NCBI GenBank assembly: GCA_028752905.1
Contig: JAQNBH010000005.1
Location: 1,109,474 to 1,173,473 of the forward strand
Origin: Cladorhizidae sp. MBARI D1340-BT2
Lineage: Eukaryota > Porifera > Demospongiae > Poecilosclerida > Cladorhizidae
DNA length: 64,000 nt
Reading direction: 5' to 3'
Shown here: one piece after another, positions 46,001 through 56,565 of the stretch
Position numbering within the stretch: position 1 is the first letter of the stretch
How the letters are laid out: every line of letters starts with the position of its first letter
Translations under genes and position numbers: made by a program
Notes under the pieces: model-generated
Told to the model about the DNA's origin: nothing
Databases searched by the model: none
Seen by the model: the letters and a program-made list of their open reading frames with translations, nothing else

Positions 46001-49000
46001 AGAGCTGGCCTGATTAAGATGTAGAGCTGACCTGATGAAGATGCAGAGCTGACCTGATGAAGATGTAGAGCTGGCCTGATGAAGATGCAGAGCTGACCTG
46101 ATGAAGATGTAGAGCTGACCTGATGAAGATGTAGAGCTGACCTGATGAAGATGTAGAGCTGGCCTGATGAAGATGTAGAGCTGACCTGATGAAGATGTAA
46201 AGCTAACCTGATGAAGATGTAGAGCTGGCCTGATGAAGATGTAGAGCTGGCCTGATGAAGATGTAGAGCTGGCCTGATGAAGATGTAGAGCTGACCTGAT
46301 GAAGATGTAGAGCTGGCCTGATGAAGATGTAGAGCTGACCTGATGAAGATGTAGAGCTGACCTGATGAAGATGTAGAGCTGACCTGATGAAGATGCAGAG
46401 CTGACCTGATGAAGATGTAGAGCTGACCTGATGAAGATGTAAAGCTGGCCTGATGAAGATGTAGAGCTGACCTGATGAAGATGCAGAGCTGACCTGATGA
46501 AGATGTAGAGCTGACCTGATGAAGATGTAGAGCTGACCTGATGAAGATGCAGAGCTGACCTGATGAAGATGTAGAGCTGACCTGATGAAGATGCAGAGCT
46601 GACCTGATGAAGATGTAGAGCTGACCTGATGAAGATGTAGAGCTGGCCTGATGAAGATGCAGAGCTGACCTGATGAAGATGTAGAGCTGACCTGATGAAG
46701 ATGCAGAGCTGACCTGATGAAGATGTAGAGCTGGCCTGATGAAGATGTAGAACTGGCCTGATGAAGATGTAGAGCTGACCTGATGAAGATGTAGAGCTGG
46801 CCTGATGAAGATGTAGAGCTGACCTGATGAAGATGTAGAGCTGACCTGATGAAGATGTAGAGCTGACCTGATGAAGATGCAGAGCTGACCTGATGAAGAT
46901 GTAGAGCTGACCTGATGAAGATGTAGAGCTGACCTGATGAAGATGTAGAGCTGACCTGATGAAGATGTAGAGCTGGCCTGATGAAGATGTAGAGCTGGCC
47001 TGATGAAGATGTAGAGCTGGCCTGATGAAGATGTAGAGCTGGCCTGATGAAGATGCAGAGCTGGCCTGATGAAGATGTAGAGCTGGCCTGATGAAGATGT
47101 AGAGCTGACCTGATGAAGATGTAGAGCTGACCTGATGAAGATGTAGAGCTGGCCTGATGAAGATGTAGAGCTGGCCTGATGAAGATGTAGAGCTGGCCTG
47201 ATGAAGATGTAGAGATGACCTGATGAAGATGTAGAGCTGACCTGATGAAGATGTAGAGCTGACCTGATGAAGATGTAGAGCTGGCCTGATGAAGATGTAG
47301 AGCTGGCCTGATGAAGATGTAGAGCTGACCTGATGAAGATGTAGAGCTGGCCTGATGAAGATGTAGAGCTGACCTGATGAAGATGTAGAGCTGACCTGAT
47401 GAAGATGCAGAGCTGGCCTGATGAAGATGTAGAGATGACCTGATGAAGATGTAGAGCTGACCTGATGAAGATGCAGAGCTGGCCTGATGAAGATGTAGAG
47501 CTGGCCTGATGAAGATGTAGAGCTGACCTGATGAAGATGTAGAGCTGACCTGATGAAGATGTAGAGCTGGCCTGATGAAGATGTAGAGCTGACCTGATGA
47601 AGATGCAGAGCTGACCTGATGAAGATGTAGAGCTGACCTGATGAAGATGTAAAGCTGGCCTGATGAAGATGTAGAGCTGGCCTGATGAAGATGTAGAGCT
47701 GACCTGATGAAGATGCAGAGCTGACCTGATGAAGATGTAGAGCTGACCTGATGAAGATGTAGAGCTGACCTGATGAAGATGTAGAGCTGGCCTGATGAAG
47801 ATGTAGAGCTGGCCTGATGAAGATGTAGAGCTGACCTGATGAAGATGTAGAGCTGGCCTGATGAAGATGTAGAGCTGGCCTGATGAAGATGTAGAGATGA
47901 CCTGATGAAGATGTAGAGCTGACCTGATGAAGATGTAGAGCTGACCTGATGAAGATGTAGAGCTGGCCTGATGAAGATGTAGAGCTGGCCTGATGAAGAT
48001 GTAGAGCTGACCTGATGAAGATGTAGAGCTGGCCTGATGAAGATGTAGAGCTGACCTGATGAAGATGTAGAGCTGACCTGATGAAGATGCAGAGCTGACC
48101 TGATGAAGATGTAGAGCTGACCTGATGAAGATGTAGAGCTGGCCTGATGCAGAGCAGAGCTGACCTGATGAAGATGCAGAGCTGACCTGATGAAGATGCA
48201 GAGCTGACCTGATGAAGATGTAGAGCTGATCTGATGAAGATGAAAAGAAAAAAAAAGAAAAAGAAAAGAAAAAAAGCCTGTAGAGCTGGCCTGATGAAGA
48301 TGTAGAGCTGGCCTGATGCAGAGCAGAGCTGGCCTGATGAAGATTCAGAGCTGGTCTCGTCAGCCAGTGGAAGGAGTTAATCTCTTGCGCCAGATTAAAA
48401 AAAAAACTAGTCTCTCGAGGTGGATTGTGAAGGAGCAAGTCTCTCAAACCGAGGAGCTAGCAATAGCCTCCCAAGGATGATTTTGACAAACTTTACTCCT
48501 CAAAGCATGTTCACCTACAAAACTATTCCAACATCCTTCGTGGCAAAATCTCTGCTACTAGAAGACTGGGAGCAATGGAGAGGAGCTACTAGAAGACTGG
48601 GAGCAATGGAGGGGAGCTACCTGTGCTACTAGAAGACTGGGAGCAATGGAGGGGAGCTACCTGTGCTACTAGAAGACTGGGAGCAATGGAGGGGAGCTAC
48701 CTGTGCTACTAGAAGACTGGGAGCAATGGAGGGGAGCTACCTGTGCTATTAGAAGACTGGGAGCAATGGAGAGGAGCTACCTGTGCTACTAGAAGACTGG
48801 GAGCAATGGAGGGGAGCTACCTGTGCTACTAGAAGGCTGGGAGCAATGGAGAGGAGCTACTAGAAGACTGGGAGCAATGGAGAGGAGCTACCTGTGCTAC
48901 TAGAAGACTGGGAGCAATGGAGGGCAGCTACCTGTGCTACTAGAAGACTGGGAGCAATGGAGGGGAGCTACCTGTGCTACTAGAAGACTGGGAGCAATGG

Positions 49001-52000
49001 AGAGGAGCTACCTGTGCTACTAGAAGACTGGGAGCAATGGAGAGGAGCTACCTGTACTACTAGAAGACTGGGAGCAATGGAGAGGAGCTACCTGAGCTAC
49101 TAGAAGACTGGGAGCAATGGAGGGGAACTACCTGTGCTACTAGAAGACTGGGAGCAATGGAGAGGAGCTACCTGTGCTACTAGAAGACTGGGAGCAATGG
49201 AGAGGAGCTACCTGTGCTACTAGAAGACTGGGAGCAATGGAGGGCAGCTACCTGTGCTACTAGAAGACTGGGAGCAATGGAGAGGAGCTACCTGTGCTAC
49301 TAGAAGACTGGGAGCAATGGAGGGGAGCTACCTGTGCTACTAGAAGACTGGGAGCAATGGAGGGGAGCTACCTGTGCTACCAGAAGACTGGGAGCAATGG
49401 AGGGGAGCTACCTATGCTACTAGAAGACTGGGAGCAATGGAGGGGAGCTACCTGTGCTACTACAAGACTGGGAGCAATGGAGAGGAGCTACCTGTACTAC
49501 TAGAAGACTGGGAGCAATGGAGAGGAGCTACCTGTGCTACTACAAGACTGGGAGCAATGGAGAGGAGCTACCTGTGCTACTAGAAGACTGGGAGCAATGG
49601 AGAGGAGCTACCTGAGCTACTAGAAGACTGGGAGCAATGGAGAGGAGCTACCTGTGCTACTAGAAGACTGGGAGCAATGGAGAGGAGCTACCTGTGCTAC
49701 TAGAAGACTGGGAGCAATGGAGGGGAGCTACCTGTGCTACTAGAAGGCTGGGAGCAATGGAGAGGAGCTACTAGAAGACTGGGAGCAATGGAGAGGAGCT
49801 ACCTGTGCTACTAGAAGACTGGGAGCAATGGAGGGCAGCTACCTGTGCTACTAGAAGACTGGGAGCAATGGAGGGGAGCTACCTGTGCTACTAGAAGACT
49901 GGGAGCAATGGAGAGGAGCTACCTGTGCTACTAGAAGACTGGGAGCAATGGAGGGGAGCTACCTGTGCTACTAGAAGACTGGGAGCAATGGAGAGGAGCT
50001 ACCTATGCTACTACAAGACTGGGAGCAATGGAGGGGAGCTACCTGTGCTACTAGAAGACTGGGAGCAATGGAGGGGAGCTACCTGTACTACTAGAAGACT
50101 GGGAGCAATGGAGGGGAGCTACCTATGCTACTAGAAGACTGGGAGCAATGGAGGGGAGCTACCTGTGCTACTAGAAGACTGGGAGCAATGGAGAGGAGCT
50201 ACCTGTGCTACTAGAAGACTGGGAGCAATGGAGAGGAGCTACCTGTGCTACTAGAAGACTGGGAGCAATGGAGAGGAGCTACCTATGCTACTACAAGACT
50301 GGGAGCAATGGAGGGGAGCTACCTGTGCTACTAGAAGACTGGGAGCAATGGAGGGGAGCTACCTGTACTACTAGAAGACTGGGAGCAATGGAGGGGAGCT
50401 ACCTATGCTACTAGAAGACTGGGAGCAATGGAGGGGAGCTACCTGTGCTACTAGAAGACTGGGAGCAATGGAGAGGAGCTACCTGTGCTACTAGAAGACT
50501 GGGAGCAATGGAGAGGAGCTACCTGTGCTACTAGAAGACTGGGAGCAATGGAGAGGAGCTACCTGTGCTACTAGAAGGCTGGGAGAAGTTGACAGGCAAA
50601 CTGTGGACTACTAAGGTCAATGGTAACTAGGCAGGGTCATACAGTATAATTCCTACTCAATAATGTTGCCTACATGGCACATACACATGTGCATACCTGA
50701 TGCCACTGGGGCGCTAGTACAGCACATACACATGTGCGTACCTGATGACACTGGGGCGCTGGTACAGCACATACACATGTGTGTACCTCATTACACTGGG
50801 GCGCTAGTACAGCATATACACATGTGTGTACCTGATGACACTGGGACCAGCGCTGGTACAGCACATACACATGTGTGTACCTGATGACACTGGGACCAGC
50901 GCTGGTACAGCACATACACATGTGTGTGTACCTGATGACACTGGGGCCAGCGCTTCACAGCGAGATACCATATAAGGATGCCTAACATGATAGCAAGGGG
51001 AGGGCTCAACCCTTTTGCGGCTGTACACCTTATGGGCTAAGCCACTAGACGTCACTCGTTGATCACACAGCAACAATTCTTATATCAGCAAATGCATTCA
51101 CACTACAAATTTATATTTAAAAATCATCCAGTTCCAGGAGAAAGAAGCTCTTTTAACCCTTTACCAGATGAGTGTCACAAATCCGTTGACACAATTAATT
51201 AGGTGTGGAGGATGTGCATCACCAGATGCATGACTTGCGCATTAGTAGTCGTTAGGACGAACGTCATAAATTAGTGACTGGGTTCTTTTTTATGACCGTC
51301 CCTTTACCATGCACCATAACTTCTATCCCCCTGCCCTTCGTTGCGAGACCTGTGGCTCCCCAAAGCTTCAGCTAACAGCTCCAGCAAGCAGCTGTTTCTA
51401 AACTGAAAGCATACAGTGTACATTAAATATTGTGGATCATGTTTTGGATAGATAGATGTGGAGATGGAGAGAGTGAGCATAGTTTTGACCGACACATTTA
51501 TATGGAGTGCAGATGGTGTTGCAGAGAACTTGCAACTATTGGAAGCTGAACTGACTGCGGGAGAGAGGACCAAGCAGAGAATGGAGGTGTAATTCTGCCT
51601 TTGCTTCAAGTGAACACTTGTATGTTTAGTATATAGGAACAAGAAAGAGATAGTATGTATGACATATTTGATAGATGCTATCTGTACACTGCACAGGTTT
51701 TATGGGTACAACTGACCTGCAGGACAAGCTTACCTAGCAACTATGAAAGGTAAGAAAGACTCGTGGCTCTGTGTGCTGTATTATCATCAACATCCAAAAC
51801 ATTCTTACTTGATCAGAGCTGCCAGTTTCTCTAATACCCATGAAGTTTAGGATCCATCTTCTATATCCTATGATGGGCAGGTATATCTTCTTAGACTTGA
51901 AGAAAGTGAGCACATTTTGTAGTTGCTTTATTATTAGTTTTAGTCCGTCAGGGAGACAAACAATATAGCCACTAGCTAGCTCGAGAAACTGGATTAGCTA

Positions 52001-54405
52001 CTAGGAAAATAGCTAAATCTTACCAGAAGTAAGCTTATAGCTTCTCACATCTAAGCTCAGATGCTCATGAAGTCCAACATATTCAGCAACTTTCATAGCA
52101 GACACATTGCCACCTGAAAAAGGTGAGAAAACAATATGAGAGTTCCACAGGCACTACTATAGAGGCATCCTCAGCTATAGAGGCATCCTCAGCTATAGAG
52201 GCATCCTCAGCTATAGAGGCATCCTCAGCTATAGAGGCATCCTCAGCTATAGAGGCATCCTCAGCTATAGAGGCATCCTCAGCTATAGAGGCATCCTCAG
52301 CTATAGAGGCATCCTCAGCTATAGAGGCATCCTCAGCTATAGAGGCATCCTCAGCTATAGAGGCATCCTCAGCTATAGAGGCATCCTCAGCTATAGAGGC
52401 ATCCTCAGCTATAGAGGCATCCTCAGCTATAGAGGCATCCTCAGCTATAGAGGCATCCTCAGCTATAGAGGCATCCTCAGCTATAGAGGCATCCTCAGCT
52501 ATAGAGGCATCCTCAGCTATAGAGGCATCCTCAGCTATAGAGGCATCCTCAGCTATAGAGGCATCCTCAGCTATAGAGGCATCCTCAGCTATAGAGGCAT
52601 CCTCAGCTATAGAGGCATCCTCAGCTATAGAGGCATCCTCAGCTATAGAGGCATCTTCAGCTATAGAGGCATCCTCAGCTATAGAGGCATCCTCAGCTAT
52701 AGAGGCTATGAGCTAACACTCGGCAAGTAGTGAGCTATATATATACTAGGTGGTTGCCTGAACAATATTTGAAGTCTCTCCTGCAAGCCACCATGATCTA
52801 GTGTGCTTGACACACGCTAATAGCTAGTTCCATACAAAACACTACAGCCCAAACCTGGACAACCACTTGTCCAGAGGTCAGCTTGTGTGGTAGCAACAAT
52901 GGCAGGACAAATCCATCCTTAGAGTAAGAGCGTGAAGTAGCACTAACTAAAAAATGCACGTCAGTAAAAATAGTGCCGACTCTGCGCCTGGGTTATTTAA
53001 ATGGGCGTCGTCCAACCAACGAGTATCATTTAAATTTTGTCTCTCATCTGGTAAGGGTTAAGGCCTACCATATGGTGTTGACACTATACATACATGTACA
53101 TATATATATATTCCTAGTGGTTAACCTCCAAATGCTGGCTCGCTCTACTTCATCTCAAACACTCTCATAATAGTGTCCATACATCATTTGTATGTGCATG
53201 TAAAAATAGATGAATTTATAATCACATTCATAGCTGTGGTTATATTCATGGTTTAAACTCTGACCACAATGTTTGACAATGATGCCCTAACTGCACATGT
53301 GCATCTCTGATGTTACATAAGCTGGCACTGCTCCTGATGTTACATAAGCTGGCACTGCTCCTGATGTTACATAAGCTGGCACTGTTCCTGATGTTACATA
53401 AGCTGGCACTGCTCCTGATGTTACATAAGCTGGCAGTGTTCCTGATGTTACATAAGCTGGCACTGCTCCTGATGTTACATAAGCTGGCACTGTTCCTGAT
53501 GTTACATAAGCTGGCACTGTTCCTGATGTTACATAAGCTGGCTCTGTTCTTCCTGCATTTCATTAGTGAAAGGGATAACAACTTGTTGGGTGCTGAACAT
53601 TGAGAGGCCAACTCCCGCAGAGAACATCGTCAGTCATGCAGTGTAACTCATCGCCATTCTGTGAAACAGCTTCAGTGACCAGTTGAGTGGGCAGCTGTCT
53701 TCACATGCCAGCATAGGAATATACAGTCAGGGGTCCAGTGCATGTTGAGGGAGACTTTACACAGGAATATACAGTCAGGGGTCCAGTGCATGTTGAGGGG
53801 GACTTTACATAGGAATATACAGTCAGGGGTCCAGTGCATGTTGAGGGGGACTTTACATAGGAATATACATTCAGGGGTCCAGTGCATGTTGAGGGGGAGA
53901 CTTTACATAGTAATATACATTCAGGGGTCCAGTGCATGTTGAGGGGGACTTTACACAGGAATATACAGTCAGGGGTCCAGTGCATATTGAGGGGGACTTT
54001 ACATAGGAATATACAGTCAGGGGTCCAGTGCATGTTGAGGGGGACTTTACATAGGAATATACATTCAGGGGTCCAGTGCATGTTGAGGGGGAGACTTTAC
54101 ATAGTAATATACATTCAGGGGTCCAGTGCATGTTGAGGGGGACTTTACATAGGAATATACATTCAGGGGTCCAGTGCATGTTGAGGGGGAGACTTTACAT
54201 AGTAATATACATTCAGGGGTCCAGTGCATGTTGAGGGGGACTTTACATAGGAATATACATTCAGGGGTCCAGTGCATGTTGAGGGGGACTTTACCTTGTG
54301 TAGTACAGGAAGGAGGAAGTAGAAACAATGGCATCGCACCTCCAAATGGAGCTGAATGATGCTGGTATCTGCTAGAGTCCGCAACTCCTTCTGGGCAACA
54401 ATAAA
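34026..54405 (-). CDS. EXOC4: EXOC4/SEC8, exocyst subunit: last four exons
   Basis: Exons on the minus strand in order are 54295-54405, 39733-39947, 35445-35556 and 34026-34211 (TAG at 34026-34028). Junction phases are 0, 2 and 0, with GT-AG borders throughout. They encode 207 C-terminal residues (the human protein is about 974). Diagnostic blocks are IIQLHLEVRCHCFYFLLP, YRYMFEGLGQLV, SSKYIKTINNNGIKKM, REKELDKARKYFEMLY and YGKEDYERILTLLAHS. These match the conserved Sec8 C-terminus in order. Sec8/EXOC4 is a core subunit of the octameric exocyst that tethers secretory vesicles to the plasma membrane. The frame is intact. Introns are 14.3, 4.2 and 1.2 kb and consist mostly of minisatellites. 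Upstream exons were not found between 54405 and 64000 and should lie beyond the right edge. Confidence 0.93.
34231..35345. repeat. About 68-bp minisatellite filling the last EXOC4 intron, about 16 units
   Basis: Units contain GACACACACTGGACCACACC, CACACTGGGTGGAGGCAGGT and TGAAGTAGGTAGACAATAGC. Variants are ACCAACATCACAC and shorter units lacking AGTAGG. The array occupies about 1.1 of the 1.23 kb intron (34212-35444), its edge about 20 bp from the acceptor of the last exon. Confidence 0.96.
35781..39711. repeat. 36-bp minisatellite filling an EXOC4 intron, about 108 units
   Basis: Units contain GACATGATGGACTACAGCTA, then TTCTGAGGTGTGTGCT. Polymorphisms are ATGATGG/ATGGTGG, GTGTGTG/GTATGTG and GCTGAC/GCAGAC. 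It occupies 3.9 of the 4.18 kb intron 35557-39732, beginning about 20 bp inside the donor of the exon at 39733. Open frames encoding 12-residue repeats run through it on both strands, but it lies between two confidently placed EXOC4 exons and is intronic. Confidence 0.97.
39955..40150. repeat. TG-rich tandem repeat
   Basis: Irregular 28-44-bp units built from GTGTGTATGTGTGGGAGTG and TTAGAGTGAGTGTAA, directly upstream (on the gene strand) of the EXOC4 exon at 39733-39947. Confidence 0.85.
40203..40345. repeat. 36-bp tandem repeat, 4 units
   Basis: Units contain AGCTAGTTAGAGACAATGGC, then TTCATAGCTACAACCT. The last copy is shortened. Confidence 0.9.
40600..48350. repeat. 22-bp minisatellite, about 350 units (7.75 kb), in EXOC4 intron
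   Basis: The unit is GATGTAGAGCTGRCCTGATG plus AA, with R = A or G; further binary variants are GATGTAG/GATGCAG and TGATGAAG/TGATTAAG. The rare variant GGCCCGATGAAG appears seven times and is always followed in the next unit by CTGATTAAG, showing higher-order blocks. The right end (48150-48350) decays and contains an A/G-rich insertion near 48240-48275. The minus strand is open for over 900 codons over the right part because the unit lacks stops; this is not a gene. Confidence 0.98.
48553..50575. repeat. 40-bp minisatellite, about 50 units, in EXOC4 intron
   Basis: Units contain AGCTACCTGTGCTACTAGAA, then GACTGGGAGCAATGGAGGGG. Variants are GAGGGG/GAGAGG/GAGGGC. A block at about 49925-50134 recurs exactly at 50205-50414, a shift of 280 bp (seven units). 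The irregular marker unit TAGAAGGCTGGG with a shortened neighbour occurs near 48830 and again near 49741. Confidence 0.97.
50663..50956. repeat. About 47-50-bp tandem repeat, 6 units, in EXOC4 intron
   Basis: Units contain ACACATGTGTGTACCTGATG, then ACACTGGGGCGCTGGTACAG. Later units have GGGACCAGCGCTGG instead of GGGGCGCTGG. Confidence 0.93.
50957..52154. other. Unique part of the large EXOC4 intron with plus-strand exon-like islands
   Basis: No array. On the plus strand a stop-free stretch at about 51520-51593 (after TATGGAGTGCAG) reads DGVAENLQLLEAELTAGERT and ends at ATGGAG before GTGTAA. A second, 51695-51747, lies between CTGCACAG and GTAAGAAAG. These look like small plus-strand exons, possibly of a nested gene or an old copy of a coiled-coil gene, but no start, stop or family could be established. 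Confidence 0.25.
52155..52707. repeat. 18-bp minisatellite, about 30 nearly identical units
   Basis: The unit is GCTATAGAGGCATCCTCA. I can see only one substitution (CATCTTCA, near 52655) in the whole array, far less variation than in neighbouring arrays. The plus frame is open with a six-residue AIEASS cycle. Confidence 0.97.
52708..53302. other. Unique intronic spacer
   Basis: No gene or array seen. A TATATATATA tract is near 53100-53112. Confidence 0.4.
53303..53545. repeat. 27-bp minisatellite, 9 units
   Basis: Units contain TGATGTTACATAAGCTGGCA, then CTGCTCC or CTGTTCC. Confidence 0.96.
53715..54294 (-). repeat. About 48-bp minisatellite starting at an EXOC4 splice donor, about 12 units
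   Basis: On the minus (sense) strand the first unit begins at the first intron base after the exon 54295-54405: GTAAAGTCCCCCTCAACATG, then CACTGGACCCCTGAATGTAT and ATTCCTAT. The next unit begins TATGTAAAGTCCCCC. Each unit thus carries a copy of the GTAAAG donor. Length variants have an extra TC (GTAAAGTCTCCCCC). Confidence 0.95.
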
Positions 54406-54524
54406 CTGACTACACCACCAACAACAACAACACAACGCAAAACAACAACATATAAACAACAACACATAAACAACATATAAACAACAACAGCAACATTACA
54501 ACATTAGAACACGCAGAGGCAGGT

Positions 54525-55640
54525 TGCTAAGCTTATGCTGCAGGTTGCTAAGCCTGTGCTGCAGGTTGCTAAGCCTGTGCTGCAGGTTGCTAAGCCTGTG
54601 CTGCAGGTTGCTAAGCCTGTGCTGCAGGTTGCTAAGCCTGTGCTGCAGGTTGCTAAGCCTGTGCTGCAGGTTGCTAACTGTGCTGCAGGTTGCTAAGCCT
54701 GTGCTGCAGGTTGCTAAGCCTGTGCTGCAGGTTGCTAAGCTTATGCTGCAGGTTGCTAAGCCTATGCTGTAGGTTGCTAAGCCTATGCTGCAGGTTGCTA
54801 AGCGTATGCTGCAGGTTGCTAAGCCTATGCTGCAGGTTGCTAAGCCTATGCTGCAGGTTGCTAAGCTTATGCTGCAGGTTGCTAAGCCTATGCTGCAGGT
54901 TGCTAAGCTTATGCTGCAGGTTGCTAAGCCTGTGCTGTAGGTTGCTAAGCCTGTGCTGCAGGTTGCTAAGCCTGTGCTGCAGGTTGCTAAGCCTGTGCTG
55001 CAGGTTGCTAAGCCTGTGCTGCAGGTTGCTAAGCCTGTGCTGCAGGTTGCTAAGCCTGTGCTGCAGGTTGCTAAGCCTGTGCTGCAGGTTGCTAAGCCTG
55101 TGCTGCAGGTTGCTAAGCCTGTGCTGCAGGTTGCTAAGCCTGTGCTGCAGGTTGCTAAGCCTGTGCTGCAGGTTGCTAAGCCTGTGCTGCAGGTTGCTAA
55201 GCCTGTGCTGCAGGTTGCTAAGCCTATGCTGCAGGTTGCTAAGCCTGTGCTGCAGGTTGCTAAGCCTATGCTGCAGGTTGCTAAGCTTATGCTGCAGGTT
55301 GCTAAGCCTATGCTGAGCCTGTGCTGCAGGTTGCTAAGCCTATGCTGCAGGTTGCTAAGCCTATGCTGCAGGTTGCTAAGCCTGTGCTGCAGGTTGCTAA
55401 GCCTATGCTGCAGGTTGCTAAGCCTGTGCTGCAGGTTGCTAAGCCTATGCTGCAGGTTCCTAAGCTTATGCTGCAGGTTGCTAAGCCTATGCTGCAGGTT
55501 GCTAAGCTGCTGCAGGTTGCTAAGCCTGTGCTGCAGGTTGCTAAGCCTATGCTGCAGGTTCCTAAGCTTATGCTGCAGGTTGCTAAGCCTATGCTGCAGG
55601 TTGCTAAGCTGCTGCAGGTTGCTAAGCCTGTGCTGCAGGT
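54525..55640. repeat. 21-bp minisatellite, about 53 units
   Basis: The unit is about GTTGCTAAGCCTGTGCTGCA plus G, with CCTGTG/CCTATG/CTTATG variants and a few short units. It starts about 120 bp from the acceptor of the EXOC4 exon at 54405. Confidence 0.97.
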
Positions 55641-56194
55641 TGAACAGATTTTTAGTGGACAAAATGCAAAAAAAATTTATCAGCTCATTTATTCTGTTGT
55701 GTCTGAAGATCCACTCCCCTCCCAATTTTAAGGGGGCATGTGGGGTAGGGGATTCGCAATTTATAGTAACACCACACCCCTTCCCTACTCGAGTCTTACA
55801 TCACACGACAACTCCTTTGCCTTTTTTTACTACGCACACCCCAACCCTGCACACTGACAGAGACGGTTTAGTTCCCAGCACACCCCAATCCTGCACACTG
55901 ACAGAGACGGTTTAGTTCCCAGCACACCCCAATCCTGCACACTGACAGAGAGGTTAAGCTCTGACCACACCCCAATCTTGGAGAATCTAAAGTGCTGATC
56001 ACAAATGCACTTAAGAGCACACTGTATACTGAACACATAATATAGTAGGTAAGGTGTGGCTTCAATGGAATGGGATAGGTGTGGCTTCAATGGAATGGGA
56101 TAGAGAGGCATGTTTAGAGGCATCAGGATGAGCAAGTGAGACAACTGCTCCACTTTCCTTGGCCTGTATGTGGCTGTGGGCTTCAGGGTTTAGC
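55641..56194. repeat. Spacer with a 44-bp triplication (55840-55960)
   Basis: Three copies of a unit containing CACCCCAATCCTGCACACTG, then ACAGAGACGGTTTAGTTCC; a 25-bp GTGTGGCTTCAATGGAATGG duplication lies near 56055-56102. The rest is unique and no exon was recognised. Confidence 0.75.
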
Positions 56195-56565
56195 AGTCAA
56201 CGCCCCCACTAGCAGGCAACGCCCCCACTAGCAGTCAATACCCCCACTAGCAATCAACGCCCCCACTAGCAGGCAATGCCCCCACTAGCAGGCAATGCCC
56301 CACTAGCAGGCAACGCCACCACTAGCAGTCAATGTCCCCACTAGCAATCAACGCCCCCACTAGCAGTCAATACCCCCACTAGCAATCAACGCCCCCACTA
56401 GCAGGCAATGCTCCCACTAGCAGGCAATGCCCCACTAGCAGGCAACGCCCCCACTAACAGTCAATGCCCCCACTAGCAATCAACGCCCCCACTAGCAGTC
56501 AATGCCCCCACTAGCAATCAACGCCCCCACTAGCAGGCAATGCCCCCACTAGAAGGCAACGAGCA
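56195..56565. repeat. 18-19-bp minisatellite, about 20 units
   Basis: The unit is GCCCCCACTAGCAGTCAAC, with AGTCAA/AGGCAA/AATCAA variants. Confidence 0.95.

Noticed and set aside
45640..48447. A 935-codon minus-strand repeat protein in the 22-bp array
   Set aside because: Same orientation as EXOC4 but within its intron. The frame covers only the right part of an array that continues left with stops introduced by indels.
52123..52716. A secreted or structural AIEASS-repeat protein
   Set aside because: No proper start codon, signal peptide or flanking domain. The open frame follows from the 18-bp unit.
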